Assembly (NCBI GenBank): GCA_021018995.1
Contig: CM037598.1
Coordinates: 44,322,685-44,386,684 of the forward strand
DNA: 64,000 nucleotides
Direction of reading: 5' to 3'
Source of the DNA: Chloranthus sessilifolius
Taxonomy: Eukaryota; Streptophyta; Magnoliopsida; Chloranthales; Chloranthaceae
Of this stretch, positions 47,690-59,786 are shown in pieces. How positions within the stretch are numbered: the first letter of the stretch is position 1; every line of letters begins with the position of its first letter. The notes below the pieces were generated by a model. It was not told where the DNA came from. It was given only the letters and a program-made list of their open reading frames with translations, and ran no database searches. The position numbers were made by a program, and so were the translations under genes.

Positions 47690-49177
47690 TCAAAAGGGAT
47701 AGGACCATCCAAAGCCTGAGGAAATGGCAGCTGAGGTTCTGCTGGTCCCTCAGCTGCTAGCCCATGACTAAACTTCTGTTTCTTTCTTTTTTCATATTTT
47801 TCTCCCTACTGCAGCTCAACTACAACCTCTTTATTTTTCTCCTGCTGCAAGGTGGCAGGCACTTCTTGGCTTTGTGGTCCAACAACTTCTCTATCATGAT
47901 CATTTGCATCATCTGTGGAAATTGCCTCTGCTAGTCTGTTACCCACCTAGTTGTCTACCAGCCTGCCAGACCTTAGGGCAGTGACAGCATTGGTGTTCTC
48001 AAACTTTGAAGAAGCTTCCTCAATTAAAAATTGACCCTTGGGGTTAGCAATTGGCTGGCAGGGCAACCTGCCTTCATCTCTTCTGGTATCCATATGGCTG
48101 CCTATTGTAGCCCCCAGATTATTACTGGCCATAAGATTGAGCAGCAGCAGCATGTTCCAAAACCAATTTAGGAAATTGCCCTGCAGATGGACATTCCTCT
48201 ACTGTGTACTGTGGGGATTGGCATATTAGACATGCCTCCGCCACATGAGCAACCCTTCTAGGTTACATCACAGTCAATAATTTGTCAAACTTCATAGAGA
48301 GGTTTGCTATATGCAGCTGCAGGTCATTATTCCCAGACACCTCATAAACTTTTCCTTTTGATCCAGTAGCAGGCCCCACCTTTGACTCAGATTCCTGACT
48401 AGTTCTTGCCAGGGATGGTTTTTGAAAAGCATTCTCACTAATCACCTCAAACAATTCCCATGCCTCCTCAGCAGTCGTGTGCATGTAGGATCCAACACAA
48501 GAGGCATCGACCATATCTCTATTTTTCTCATCAATCCCATTGTAGAGGCTTTGTACAAGTTGCCACTCTGGGATCTTGTGGTGGGGGCATTGTTTGAGCA
48601 TCTCTTTAAACCTATCCCAGGACTGGTTAAAATCCTCAGTTGGGGATTGGGAAAACGGAAGAATCTCTTTCCTCAACTGGCTAGTTTTGATCTCAGGGAA
48701 GAACATGGTTAGGAACTTGATCTGCAGGTCTTTCCATGAAGCAATGCTATTGTTGGGAAGAGTGGTCAGCCAGGTACTAGCCCTATCCTTCAGAGAGAAG
48801 GGAAAGAGTCTGAGCCTAGTAGCCTCAAGTCCCAAACCAGTGATATTAAATGTTGTGCACAAGGCCAAGAACTGGTCAATATGCTTGTAAGGGTCCTCTT
48901 TTCTAAGCCCATGGAATGATGGTAGCATCTGGATGATTGAAGTTTTTATTTCATAGTTCCCCTGAACATCAAGGAATTGAATGTTAAAAGGGGAGTTATA
49001 GTCATCCAGAGCATTCAACTCCTTGAGGGTTCTGGGTTGTTCTTCACCCATACTAACTGTCACAGATTCACTTGGGGGCTCTCCTGTGGTGTGCCTGTCT
49101 CTTCTATGTCTCCTTCCCCTTTCTAACTCAGGGTTAAGAGGCTCTAAAGTAGGGCTGAGAGATCTCCTCCCTAGCAT
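47690..49177 (-). pseudogene. gag of element D
   Basis: Starts MLGRRSLSPTLEPLNPELE at 49177. The Met at 49216 is also in frame, but A has its start at the equivalent of 49177. Capsid-like sequence IQMLPSFHGLRKEDPYKHID and LPNNSIASWKDLQIKFLTMF, then a zinc-knuckle region near 48230-48180, then LPCQPIANPKGQF. Unlike in A, coding sequence continues past this motif toward protease. The 49177-48263 stretch is one long open frame. The rest has a few breaks. Confidence 0.85.
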
Positions 49178-49540
49178 GCAAGCACACCAACAACAAGGAA
49201 AGCTTCTTGCAGGCACATTGCAAAAGAAAAATTGTACACTAACAAATTTATCTAACTAGTTTACAGCTATTCAAAGAATACATTTAAACTATCCTGGATA
49301 CTGTTAGAAATTTTTTTTAAGAAAGATAGATAGAGTTTTAAAAGTCAGAAAGTTTACAAATAGAGGTAGCTAAGCTCCACATGCAGTCCACTGTCCTTCG
49401 CTGCTGCTGTCTAGATCTGCAAGAAAGATTCAAAATTATGTCAGCAGTATCAATTATTCACATGTGCAAAGAATACTAATAATACAAAAACTAAGGGTCT
49501 ACTAATAGATCATCTTTCCCCGGCAGCGGCGCCAAAAACT
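49178..49540 (-). other. 5' untranslated region and primer site of element D
   Basis: The primer-binding site at 49534-49518 reads TGGCGCCGCTGCCGGGG in minus sense. That is one base from the expected complement of plant tRNA-Asp (recalled, not searched). The AT-rich leader is similar to that of A. Confidence 0.8.
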
Positions 49541-50036
49541 TGTTGGCGGTTTTCTGAGTGTGTGCTTACTTTATTGGTAGGTGGTGAAAGTCATTTAAAA
49601 ATCAAAGAAAGAGTAAAACAGGGGATGGAATCAGCACAACTAAGAAATCCTAGACCTGCAAGATACAGGGTCCATTGTAGCAAGTTTTGATAAGTAAGAG
49701 TTTGTCCCACAGGGAAAGGTGATCTATAACTGCAAAGGAGCCATCTCTAGTAGTCCCTCCAGATCTGACTACAGATCTGGCAGTCCTAAAAGGAGGGGAG
49801 TTTAAGGTCACTTATTCTAAGTATTCTAATGTCTAAACTACAGAAAGGGTTGAGAGGATGGATGGAGTGTGGGAAATAAATATAAATGGGTGAGAAGTAT
49901 GTTATTGAGCCCAGATCAGAGGAGTTTTGTAACTCAGATTCAGATCTGATGTTATAGAAGTCTTGTCTAGTGGCTACATTATCACCACTGAGGAGAAAGG
50001 ATCCAACCCATCACTCTGCCATGATTCCACCCTTAA

Positions 50037-50513
50037 GGCTATAACTTGTCCACTCAAATGGCCACAGATTATCCCATAGGGGAACCACCATCCAGGGATG
50101 GGTCAAAACACAACCAATAAATCATTGCAGGCACCATTTCATCCAGGCTACCAGCTCAAGAATCCATAGGGAACCTCAACCTCTAATGCTCTATATGTGG
50201 GGCTAAGGCTGTATAGGACCATGATAGCCCAGACACATAGAACCAGCAAGAGATTGAGTACAACCTTTGATCTAGCTGTCGATTGCTTGAGTGAGGCTAC
50301 AATGGTCTAGTCACCAGCTTACAATCTCAATAACCAAATCAGATCCAACATCTGATGGCGGATCTATACAAATATAGGGGAGTCTGCCTCAGCGCAATCT
50401 CCCACCAGGCTTCTACAAGCTTAGGAGTAAAGAAGAATAATCCATCTTGGATCGATGGATTAGAATCACCCTAAGGATATAATCTGTCCACTTAAATGGT
50501 CACAGACTATCCC
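50037..50513 (-). repeat. Two copies of the conserved LTR hairpin in the D 5' LTR
   Basis: Copies at 50037-50075 (one mismatch) and 50475-50513. Confidence 0.6.
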
Positions 50514-51035
50514 AGAGGTTATCCTCTTCACAGAGCCCAAGACAAAACAAGAATATCGCTGCTACCACCATGGTCACAAGGCTAACAGCTCAAGCTCCCA
50601 TGGGGATTTCAAATCTAGTGGGTCCTGTGGTGGGGCTAAGGCTGTATAGGACCATGATAGCCCAGACACACAGGTCGCTTGGATCTGAGTGGCCCTTAGA
50701 ATCAGTCCTCCATTGCTTTGAAACACAGCCAAAGCAATGGGGGATCACAAGGCAGCAACCTTGCACAGAGCATCTCACATTCAAACACAAATCCCACAAA
50801 ATACAGATCCTATTACAGAACTTCCATTAATCTAGTTCAAAATACACACAAAGACATCGCCAGCAAGTGCTAGACTATGGAGAGAAGGAAAAGGAAAAGA
50901 AAGCTACTTACAACTACAAAAAGAAAAACTAAACGATCTCAGATCAGGTTTCCCAGAAATGAGATGGGTTCCTAGCTATTCCAATATGTAGAAAGAAAAG
51001 AAATTCTCAGCTCCTAAACCCAAGCAAAGTGTGGG

Positions 51036-51044
51036 TATTTATAG
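51036..51044 (-). promoter_or_regulatory. LTR TATA box, D 5' LTR
   Basis: Minus CTATAAATA after the CGCGAG-rich U3. Likely start region for the D transcript. Confidence 0.55.
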
Positions 51045-52597
51045 TAGTGGTGTGGTGGCGAGGGTTAGGAAACCCTAATTTTAACGATGCCTTGGGGTGT
51101 GTGCATGGAGATTTGAGCGTGGGAGTGCGTGCCCTAATCGCTAAAAATTCCCAGAAAGTCCTCTGCTGAAGATATAGAAGTTTGAGATTCAGAGCTTCGC
51201 TAGGTAGCCATTGTTTCCCAAACTTGTCGCGTGGTAGCTTTTGTTCTTCGCTAGGATGATTTGAAATTGAAGCTTCCGCCTGCGCGAGGTTGGCTTGGTT
51301 TGCTCTTCAGGCAGTCGCAAGGTTGAATGGACATTAGAACCTCAGATGTCATGGGGTTGGAGCTTAAGCAGTCGCGAGGTTGATCTTCGCGAGGATAGAT
51401 TTGAATAGCGTGTGAACTTTGTGAGCACTTATCTTCACTGGGCTTCGCGAGTTACCTCGCAAGGCTTTGATGAGTTCTGAACTGCACGAGGTTTCATGTC
51501 TTAACTGATCTTCACGAGGGTGGCTTTTCCTTCGCAAGGATGCTTTCTTCTTGGATGGCGCGAGAACTGCGTGAGGAGTTCTCTTCTGATAGTTGCATCC
51601 CGCGGCGACTGTGCGACAGCTACGTGAGGAGTCTTTTGAAGCTCTCCAGTCAATCCTCTGCACAATAAGTTGTTGTAGAGTCTTGGGAAGCTCAGCTGGA
51701 CTACGCGAGGCTCATTTTCAGGTCTGGATTCAGACTTCATCCCTCTGAGGGACTTCTGGTGCCAAAATAGGCATTTTGGCAGGATTCCTGGCCTTATTTG
51801 ACTGCTGGGTACTACCTACATAAAACACTTAATAAGGACTTATTAGGTGGTTGTGGGTCTAATCAAAGGTTAAGTCACGGGGTGAAAAGTGGTACTTTTC
51901 AGGTCTTAACAGAGACTTCATCCAATCAAGGGTTAAAGTTGAAACAGGAAAACCATTGCAGACACTATGTTTACATGGCTACAAGCTCATGCAACCATAG
52001 GAGCAAATAGTCCATGAAGATCTAGTGAAAACCACTAGAAATTACAGGCTGAATGGGGCATTGAAATCAGCTGGTCATTGCTACAAAAAAGCCTGCAATG
52101 ACCAAGCTCTCAAGTCTGCAATTTGTGTAATATCTCTGGTCTCTTCACTGAAAATGGTCTTGTAACACAGCGGAGAAGCTGGATTTGCCACAATCCCTCC
52201 TTTGGCTACAAGCACAAAGGCAAGGAAAAAGAATCCAACTCAGCCTTATGATCTGGACTCATCCTAAGGCTATGAATGGTCATAGATCATCCCAGAGATG
52301 AGATCCAGCCATGGGGACCAAAATCGGAATAATAAACCCACTACTACCACCATATGTGTGTGGCTACAAGCACATGCACTCAAAGGAGCATCAAACCCAT
52401 ACAGATCTATGTGAAAACACAAGGAAAATACAGATTTAATGAACTTTAAAAATGACATTTCATTGAATACAATGGACCTACATTGATCTGTCCTCAAGGC
52501 AGCTATCTGTGTAAACTCCCAAAAATGCTCATTGTGTTATTACAAAACCTGATTACAGATCTGATTTATACCAATGCCATATGAGTTGTCATAGAGA

Positions 52598-53573
52598 GAT
52601 TGACAAAATTAACCCCTTTTTGCCTTACAACACCCAGTATACAGGGAGTAGACTTGTCAATATGTACTTAAAGGAGATCGTTCGATTACATGGTATTTCA
52701 GTGACTATTGTTTTAGATCATGATCCATTGTATACATCACATTTTTGGCAGAAATATCAAGAGGGAATAGGTTAAAGATTAGACTTCAGTTCAGCATTCC
52801 ACCCACAAACGGATGGACAAACCAAAAGGGTAAACCAAATCACTAAAGATATGCTCCATGCCTGCATGTTTTACATTCAAGGATCATGGGATCAACATGT
52901 ACCCATAATCGAGTTTGCATACAATAACAATTACCAGACGAGCATTGGTATTTCTCCCTACAAAGCGTTGTATGGGCAAAGATGTAAATCTCTGCTCAAT
53001 TGGGAAGAAATGAGGGAAAAATTTATTTTGGGTCCTGAAATTCTAGAAAATGCCACGAAAGTTGTACGTTGGATTCGAGAGAGGTTAAAGATTGCCCAGA
53101 GTAGACATAAGAGTTATGCCAATCTAAACCGGACAAGTGTGGACTTCCAGGTTGGAGATCATATGAACTTAAGATTTAACCTATGAATGGCGTAATGTGT
53201 TTTAGGAAGCATGGAAAACATAGCCCACGCTATCTAGGACCGTTCAACGTTTTGGGTCGAGTTGGTGAAACTGCGTATCGGATTGCCCTACCTCCGCAAC
53301 TCGCAAGAGTGCATAATGAATTTTATGTATTCATGTTAAGGAAGTACGTGATAGATCTGACTCATATTATTGATGAGCAACCGATTGACCTCTATGAGGA
53401 TCTGATAGTTAGAGAAGACCCCGTACAAATTTTAGATAAGAAAGAGCAACTGCTACGTACTAAACGTATTCCGTTGGTACTAGTGAAGTGATAAAATCAT
53501 GCACCGCAGGAGGCTACATAGGAACGCGAGTCGGACATACGCGATGTGTATCTACAAGTTTTTGAATAAACTT
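52598..53573 (+). pseudogene. Integrase core, C-terminal domain and chromodomain-like tail of F
   Basis: Resumes after E. Core: YTGSRLVNMYLKEIVRLHGI and IEFAYNNNYQTSIGISPYKA. C-terminal domain: FQVGDHMNLR and SPRYLGPFNVLGRVGETAYR, then VHNEFYVFMLRKYV. A chromodomain-like region follows (EDPVQILDKKEQLLRTKRI, ending in QVFE near 53570). Wording is that of Tekay/Del chromoviruses, whose chromodomain is thought to steer integration to heterochromatin. Many breaks. Confidence 0.8.
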
Positions 53574-53689
53574 TGATTTAATGAACACCGTAAATTGGGC
53601 ATTAGAATGTAGAACTTGTAATCGTCAAATCGGTTGTCGTAGTATTTAGAATGCCCCGTGTAAAGTTCGCATCATGATTAGAGAAACCA
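53574..53689. other. Unassigned stretch after chromovirus F
   Basis: Short sequence between the F coding tail and the next element's leader. No LTR of F was recognised here. Confidence 0.4.
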
Positions 53690-54406
53690 GAACAAACAAT
53701 AGCAAAAATCTGAAGAAACAGCAAAACTCGCGCGCGCAAGATTAAAGTCACTCACGTGACCACCTCAGAAGGCCACACAAGAAAATTTTGACACCACAGT
53801 TGCTCGCGCGACTGCTTCAAGGCCATTTCATTATTTTGGGTGGCTCGCGCGACTGTAAGGTGTCACTCACGCGACTATCAAGGCATATAAGGCCTGCATG
53901 CCATTTAATTTTCATTTTTTGGCGCAAAGAGGATTTTAAAAGCTAGGGTTTTTCCCAATGAAAAAATCAAAAACTTTCTTCTTCCCAATTCGCTCCGAAG
54001 TCTCCTCGAATTTACATACGCTTTTGACCTAAGGGACAATCTATCAGATTATCTTCATTAAAATGGTAAGCATTACAAATATTTTTTATACATATAAAAA
54101 GTCTTCAAATTCTTTACCAATCCTAGAAGAATGGGACCAAGGAAAGTTGGGGCTTCCAAAGCCCCACCATCAAAACATCCGAAGGTGGTTCCACCACCAA
54201 TTACCCGCGAACAACCCATGGATTGGTGGGATTCAAAGAGGTTCGAGGACGAATGGAATATCGACAAGATCATTTTTGAGGGGCAGGTCGAGACCCAATG
54301 GACCCAAGACTACTTGACCAACACTGGCATGAAACCGCTTCTTAAACTGTTTCATGCTTACTACTATCCTAGACTAGTACATGATGTGCTCTTTAAGTTG
54401 TTCTAA
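53690..54406 (+). mobile_element. Element N: Athila fragment, ORF3 leader and start
   Basis: The leader has repeated CTCGCGCGAC motifs (53725-53880) and a TATA-like CATATAAGG (53885-53893). An ATG|GTAAGC (54063) suggests a leader intron ending at CCTAG near 54126. The ORF then reads MGPRKVGASKAPPSKHPKVV and ...YYYPRLVHDVLFKLF, the N-terminal signature of ORF3 seen in A, B and K. It is cut off by the next fragment. Confidence 0.55.
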
Positions 54407-54880
54407 TTATGATTTCACCTATTACAAGCGCACAATGGAAATTGCAATGCTAGTATAGGATCGTTCCTACGAGGAAGTGATTTATTTCATATTTCTATTT
54501 TAAAAACTTACCTTTAAGGTTCTAAACTACTTGAGAAATATGAATAAAAGAATGATTTCTTAAGCTAAAGTGCAAGAAAATAAATCCTAATCTTCAAACT
54601 TCTAGATCCTGGTCGTCAATTAGTCTCCTTCTATTCTCAGATATTTATGAAATTAAAAGTACCATCACACTATATATCAAGTCTCCTAGCGTTGGTTGTT
54701 ATTCAAAACTAGAATCCTATCAATACAGATTTAATCTAATCTGCAACCAACAAGAATTTGGGCGTCAATCAAATCTAGAAAAATTGTAGATGGAAAATAA
54801 AATACTGCTACACTAATCTACAAATCTCAACCCAAGTTGTCAATTCAAATCAGAACTTGGAGATGTTTAAAAAGCAGTAA
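54407..54880 (-). mobile_element. Element J: LTR fragment of the B family
   Basis: Homologous over most of its length to about 23010-23510 of the B LTR (attacaagcgcacaatgg, tgctagtataggatcg and others). Both ends are missing. Confidence 0.65.
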
Positions 54881-55529
54881 ATTCAAGGATGTGAGATATT
54901 TTCGAGAGGTATTGAAGGCCAAGGCTGCATTTTTGACAAGTTTTCATACTTGTCGAGAGGTGGATTGCTGAGAAAAATAAACCTGTCAAGAGGTTGGATG
55001 AACCTCTCTACTTACAAAACATAAAGCCAATGAACCTGTCGAGAGGTTGACCAACCTCTCGAAACCTTCAGCCTAGAAAGGTTACATTTGCAAACTGCTC
55101 GACATGTTGATTCAACTTGTTGAAATCCTCTCTCCAATCATGTTGAAATACAATTTTAATTATTTTAAACCTATCGACAAGTCATATCATCCATTTGACA
55201 TCTTCTTTTACAAGCTTTATTCCTCCTTTGCCGATTTCCCATTTTCTTCTTTCTCCTCCACCTCACCGGTTCCAACCACACTCCCCTTGCCATTGCTCCA
55301 AGTGCATTAATTTTACAAGGGCTACATTTTGCACCTGGTCTCTATCAGTTTGGCGTTATATATAGCGAGCTCTAAGAAACCCTAGATTTTTTGGGTAAGT
55401 TCTTCCTCAACCCCACCTCTGTGATTTCCAGCATTGTAGCTCCATTTTTGTAGTGTGTGGGGGTAATTTGATGGAGCAAAGAAGGTTTGCCATGGTGTGT
55501 GATAGTTGATTTTGGAGATTGAGTGTCCA
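54881..55529 (+). promoter_or_regulatory. ORF3 leader of element K
   Basis: TCGAGAGGTT motifs recur at about 54900-55070, partly as inverted pairs, followed by a TATA-like TTATATATA at 55356-55364 and the ORF start at 55530. A donor-like GGTAAGT near 55394 and acceptor-like TTTCCAG or TTTTGGAG sites before the ATG could mark a leader intron. The same TCGAGAGGTT motif fills U3 of the K LTR. Confidence 0.5.
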
Positions 55530-58173
55530 ATGGCTGACCGTGATGATACCCTACCTGACTTGTTCAAAGCCCCTTCCAAATCTACCATAAAATCCATCAG
55601 AAAATCCAGTAGGCTAGCCACACAGCCCTAAGAGGACCCACCTGCCAAGAGGAAGCTCATCATAGAAAAACCTAAGAAAGTAAAGAAAGCTAAGAAGGAC
55701 AAAATCACTGAGGAAATCACTGAGGAAATTGCTGAGGAAATTGCTGAGGATGTCCCTGTGCCTGAACCTCAAACTAGGTTGTACCTGAAATCCTTGAAAT
55801 CCCTGAGAACGTTACAACCGCCAATGAATTTGTGGATGCCTTAGGCCTGATTCCTGAGACAAATTTTGACCTACCTTATTTTTCTAAGGTAGAGGAGTGT
55901 AAGGTCACATTGGACTATTTGGTGAAGGCAGGTCTGACACCTTTGTTGACCACATTGCAAGAAAAATCCTACCCTAGACTTGTCAAATTGTGGTATCAGA
56001 ATATCAAGAAGAAGATGAAGCCAGGGTCAACTGAGCTTGCCCTTGGGGTCTTGATTGATAATTGGGAGCTTGTTGTAGACAACAATGACATAGGGCTGGC
56101 ATTAGGGGTCACATCAGTTTTTTACTCGGTTTATGGTTTAGGAGCACTTGAGAGTGTGTCCTTCAGAGCAATGGCCAGACATCTGACTCAAGGCATTGTG
56201 GGTTCTGGGTGAATCATTGATAAGGAGAGATCTACACCCTAGCCTACTTTTCATAGATTTAATTATAAGGAAAAACATTTATGTCAGTAGACATCAGCAG
56301 GAGAGGAGGACCCCTATAGTGGACGCCCTTTACATTTTCTCCAAGGGCCAGTTCTTGAATGCCTCCCAACTAATATTTGAGGCCATGATTGATGTGAATG
56401 AAAAGATTAAAGGAGGATAGGCCTTGCCAGGGTTACCCTACAACAGACTCATCATTGCTTTGCTAAGAAAAGGGAAATTTGTGATACAAAAGGATGAGCC
56501 AGTGGAGATACTGAATCCAAAAGTGTTTGGGAAGATGGCCTAGTCTGCTACTAGGACCTTGATTGGGAAAAGAAAGAAGAAATCAGTTGAGAGTCTTGAC
56601 AAATAAGCCCCTCAGGTGACCAGCTCGGTAGCTGCACCTGTGATCCCTACTGCCCCATCAGCTGGGACCTTTACATCTATAAGCTCAGAGCCTCTGCCCA
56701 CCTCTACTGGCCCTATCTCAGTGCCCCCTCCTGTGATGTCTGCATCTCTACTCTTCCCTCCATTGTTGTGTCTTTGCCTGTTATTGACTATGATATTGCA
56801 AACATTCCCATTCCATCACCCACCATACCATCCATTGATGTCCCCATACCTCCTAGCAGCTCAGCCATCCCCGCCACCATCACCCCTGTATCAGCTCCTA
56901 CCACAGACCCCATTGTTACCTTATCTTCATTTCCCATCACAACCACCTACCAATGAAAATCAAGGCAAACCACAATCCCTCCAGCTAGCCCATCCATTCC
57001 AGAATTAGAATCCTTAAGCCCTGCACCATCTCCATCCCTTGACCCTGTCACCACCTCTCCACCCTCCATACCCTCTGACTTTGACCCTACTACCTCCATA
57101 TCCCCTCCACATACCAAGGATTTGGACCACTCGACCACTGAGGGGAACTCATCCCTAATTGACTCCATTGTGGAGGACATTGGGCATGATTACTCCCCTT
57201 TACCTGATTCTCCACAGCCAACCCAATTCTAGTTTCCTCTCACCTCCCCTTTCCAGCATTCCCCCACATCTCCTTTCCCACCTTTTATACCCATTCCACC
57301 TACTACCCAAACACAAATCCTACCAGAGGCCTCTACCCAGATTCTTTCCCTCCTCACCACCATCCTAGCCCGACTCCAAACCAACACAACAAACCAAGCT
57401 GATATGGCCACCTGCTTTCAGGCCATTCAGTCCACTCTCATCCCACCCACCTCAACCAGTCAGCCCCTTATAACACCTACTCCTACTCCTACCAGGGACT
57501 CCTCAGCTCAAACTGATTTTGAGGAAGAAGCTCTGCCCATCCCTGCTGCAACCCCAACTGACCCCTTCGAGGTTGACTTACCCTTTTTACCTTTTACCAT
57601 CACCACCGCTTCCTGAGCTACCCATCACCCCCTCCTCCATGGATGACCCTCACCATTGGGCCATCGTCCCATATGGCACCAACAGCTTTTTACCTCTACC
57701 ATCCCTTACCAAAGCCATTGAGACCAACCCATATGTCATAGTGGATGTGAAATTTTTAGTGGATGCAGTCATAGTGTTACTGTAGCAGGCACATCAGGAG
57801 GAGATTGACCCTGTTTTAGAAGCTCATAGGCCAAAGGAGTGGAAGTTATAGAAAATGGTCCTCAATTCCCTGGACCTTTACAAGATATACAAGAAGAAAT
57901 CTGAGATGCTGGCTAGGTTAGTTGAGACCTTCTCCCTATTTCTCCCTATACTCAGCCCTAGGTCCCTCAGAATCAAAAGCCCTTTCAATCAGGGAGCCCA
58001 CCATGACCCAGGGCAGCACCAGGTCTCAGAAACTATCTACAAAAAGAACTAAGGAAGGTGCTGCTAGCACTGTGAAACTGAAGAGGAAGGAGAAGCTCAA
58101 GGAGGAGTATGACAAACTTGTTGTACAACAAGGATGGGAGCCAATGACAATATCTAGCTCTGACTCTGATTAG
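55530..58173 (+). pseudogene. ORF3 (plant transposon protein type) of element K
   Basis: Starts MADRDDTLPDLFKAPSKSTI, followed by a Lys-rich stretch and a short ITEEITEEIAEEIAE repeat. Domain: LVKAGLTPLLTTLQEKSYPR, LVKLWYQNI, RRDLHPSLLFIDLIIRKNIY and HQQERRTPIVDALYIFS, matching A closely. A Pro/Thr-rich region (56616-57785) and an acidic C terminus ISSSDSD, comparable to the SDSD patches of A and B, follow. Function unknown. Several breaks. Confidence 0.75.
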
Positions 58174-58387
58174 GTGTAGAGTTTTTGGTGTATGTAGATT
58201 CTGTAGTATTGTGTCTTAGGAAGTTTGTTTGTATATAGTTTTACTTTTGCATTTTATATCTCTGTACTCCTTTTGTATATAGTTCATTATAATAAAATGT
58301 TCTTTTTCTTTGCATATTGTGCATATTTTGTTCCTCATGTCTATAGTTTCATTTTACTTTTCCCTGTTGTTTCCTTTTGTTATACTT

Positions 58388-58432
58388 CCAAAGCAGTGAG
58401 GACACTACTCCTCATAGGTTTGGGGATATGCC
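58388..58432 (+). other. Internal polypurine-like box, element K
   Basis: CAGTG-AGGA-CACT hairpin, then CATAGGTTTGGGGATATGCC, about 1.5 kb before the true polypurine tract. Same order as in A, D and B. Confidence 0.55.
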
Positions 58433-59103
58433 ACGGTGTGTCAATAGAATGGTTAATGCTAGTGCAGCAGTGTCGGATAAAATTTTCAAAAATAAAGTGA
58501 TTTCCCACCTGATTTTTGAAAAGGAGGAAATTAAAAACTTTTTAAAACTGAAATTTGTTGTAGCTCTAACACTTTCATGAAGAAAATGTCAAGAATTTTC
58601 AAAAATTGTTGGTTAGTGAACTTGAAAAGAGAGAAAATTGTGAGGATATACCCTAAGAATTTGATGGAAGACCATACCCAGTGAGATTTGGGCCTAAATT
58701 TTTTTTTCTTTGAAGAGTGTTTTGGCAATTTTTCTGCTTTAATGACTGATTGAATCTATTTTTTCTCACTAGAAGTTATGCAAATCCAAGTTGAAACAAA
58801 TTGACAACATTCATGACATGGAGGAAATGAAGTAAGGCCATTCTTTGGACAGTTTAAGCTTAAAAATCCTTACCCTTTGAACTACCCTTGATACACACCA
58901 TTTAAGCCTTAAAAATTCAAGTTTTTCTTTGATGAAAACCAGAAAATTTGAACCCAAAACTTAGTGACCTGATGGAGGCTAACGCTCACCCTAAGATTTC
59001 AGAAGGTAAAGGTGAAGGAGTTGAAGAAGGAAGAGCTGGTTTGACAGTTGGTTGAAAGAGAAGAAAACACATTTGGTGGCAGTTGTGGCATTCCAGTCTA
59101 TAA

Positions 59104-59127
59104 ATATATATATATATATATATATAT
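59104..59127. repeat. (AT)n microsatellite
   Basis: About twelve AT units in the K 3' noncoding region, followed by an A-rich run near 59153-59170. Confidence 0.9.
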
Positions 59128-59786
59128 GAGAAAAATATAAAAGAAAAGCATACAAAAAAAAAAAAAAAAGCAAAACAAAAATGAGAAAGAAAAGTCATTT
59201 CATTGGAGATTTTGAAGAAGAAGAGAAGAAGCTGGCCACTTTGGCTCTAAAAATTAAAAAAGAAGATGGAATTATGCTGAAATAAAGGTTGTGAACTTGC
59301 AAACCACCACCTTACCCTACTGATTTCTCCATTTTGAATCCCTTTTTACCCTTTTATTCTTTATAAACTTCACCCATAAGCCACATTACAACCCAATAAA
59401 AAGACCCTACTGATCTGAAATGGATTGAGCTGTCATGTGGAGACAAAGATTTATGTAATCTATGGTAAAAAAGAGTTAGAAAATTTTAGAAATTAAAGCA
59501 ATGCCTATGCTGATGCTTGCAATCCTATTTGAGGGCCGTAACTGCTCTTGAGTTGTGTGAAATGATGCACCCTTCATGTTTATTTTGAGTGACAGCCCTG
59601 GTGAGACTTGGGTCTGACATTGAATTTGTTTGGGGCATTATCAAAATAGAATTCTCAAATTGATGTTGAGCTTTGCATTAATTTTCGTACATAATGCCTT
59701 GACATGAGCTGATCGATTGTGAAGGAATTACAATAGAATTTCAGTATTAAACTATTGCTTAATCAATAGAAGTTTGTGGGCACCTG

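Larger units (their letters stand above)
39087..51911 (-). mobile_element. Element D: structurally complete Athila retrotransposon with gag-pol
   Basis: 12825 bases on the minus strand, perfect target duplication gagac (39082-39086 and 51912-51916). In transcription order: 5' LTR 51911-49541, primer site 49534-49518, gag, pol 47673-44214, leader, a short ORF 43609-43346, 3' noncoding region, polypurine tract 41491-41477, 3' LTR 41476-39087. LTR and gag are close to those of A, so D is the likely source of enzymes for that family. LTRs differ by about three percent by eye. About half a dozen breaks in the coding parts. Confidence 0.92.
49541..51911 (-). repeat. 5' LTR of element D
   Basis: 2371 bases. 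Terminal palindrome 51901-51883, CGCGAG-rich U3, TATA box 51044-51036, hairpins 50475-50513 and 50037-50075. Confidence 0.9.
38514..52597 (-). mobile_element. Element E: partial LTR of the C family, split by D
   Basis: Two pieces, 38514-39086 and 51912-52597, flank element D. Together they are about 1.25 kb, homologous to the first half of LTR C (for example tgcagacactatgtttacatggctacaagctca, present in C with few differences, and the same hairpin at 39043-39080). The U3 half is absent. It lies inside integrase of chromovirus F. In order of age: F, then E, then D. Confidence 0.7.
32600..53573 (+). mobile_element. Element F: decayed chromovirus (Tekay/Del-like), host of E and D
   Basis: Plus-strand Ty3/gypsy element with 5' LTR, tRNA-iMet-type primer site, gag, protease, RT, RNase H, integrase and a chromodomain-like tail. 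Integrase is interrupted by LTR fragment E, into which D was later inserted. The 3' LTR is not seen. Coding parts carry many breaks (well over ten), so it is older than E and D. Confidence 0.8.
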
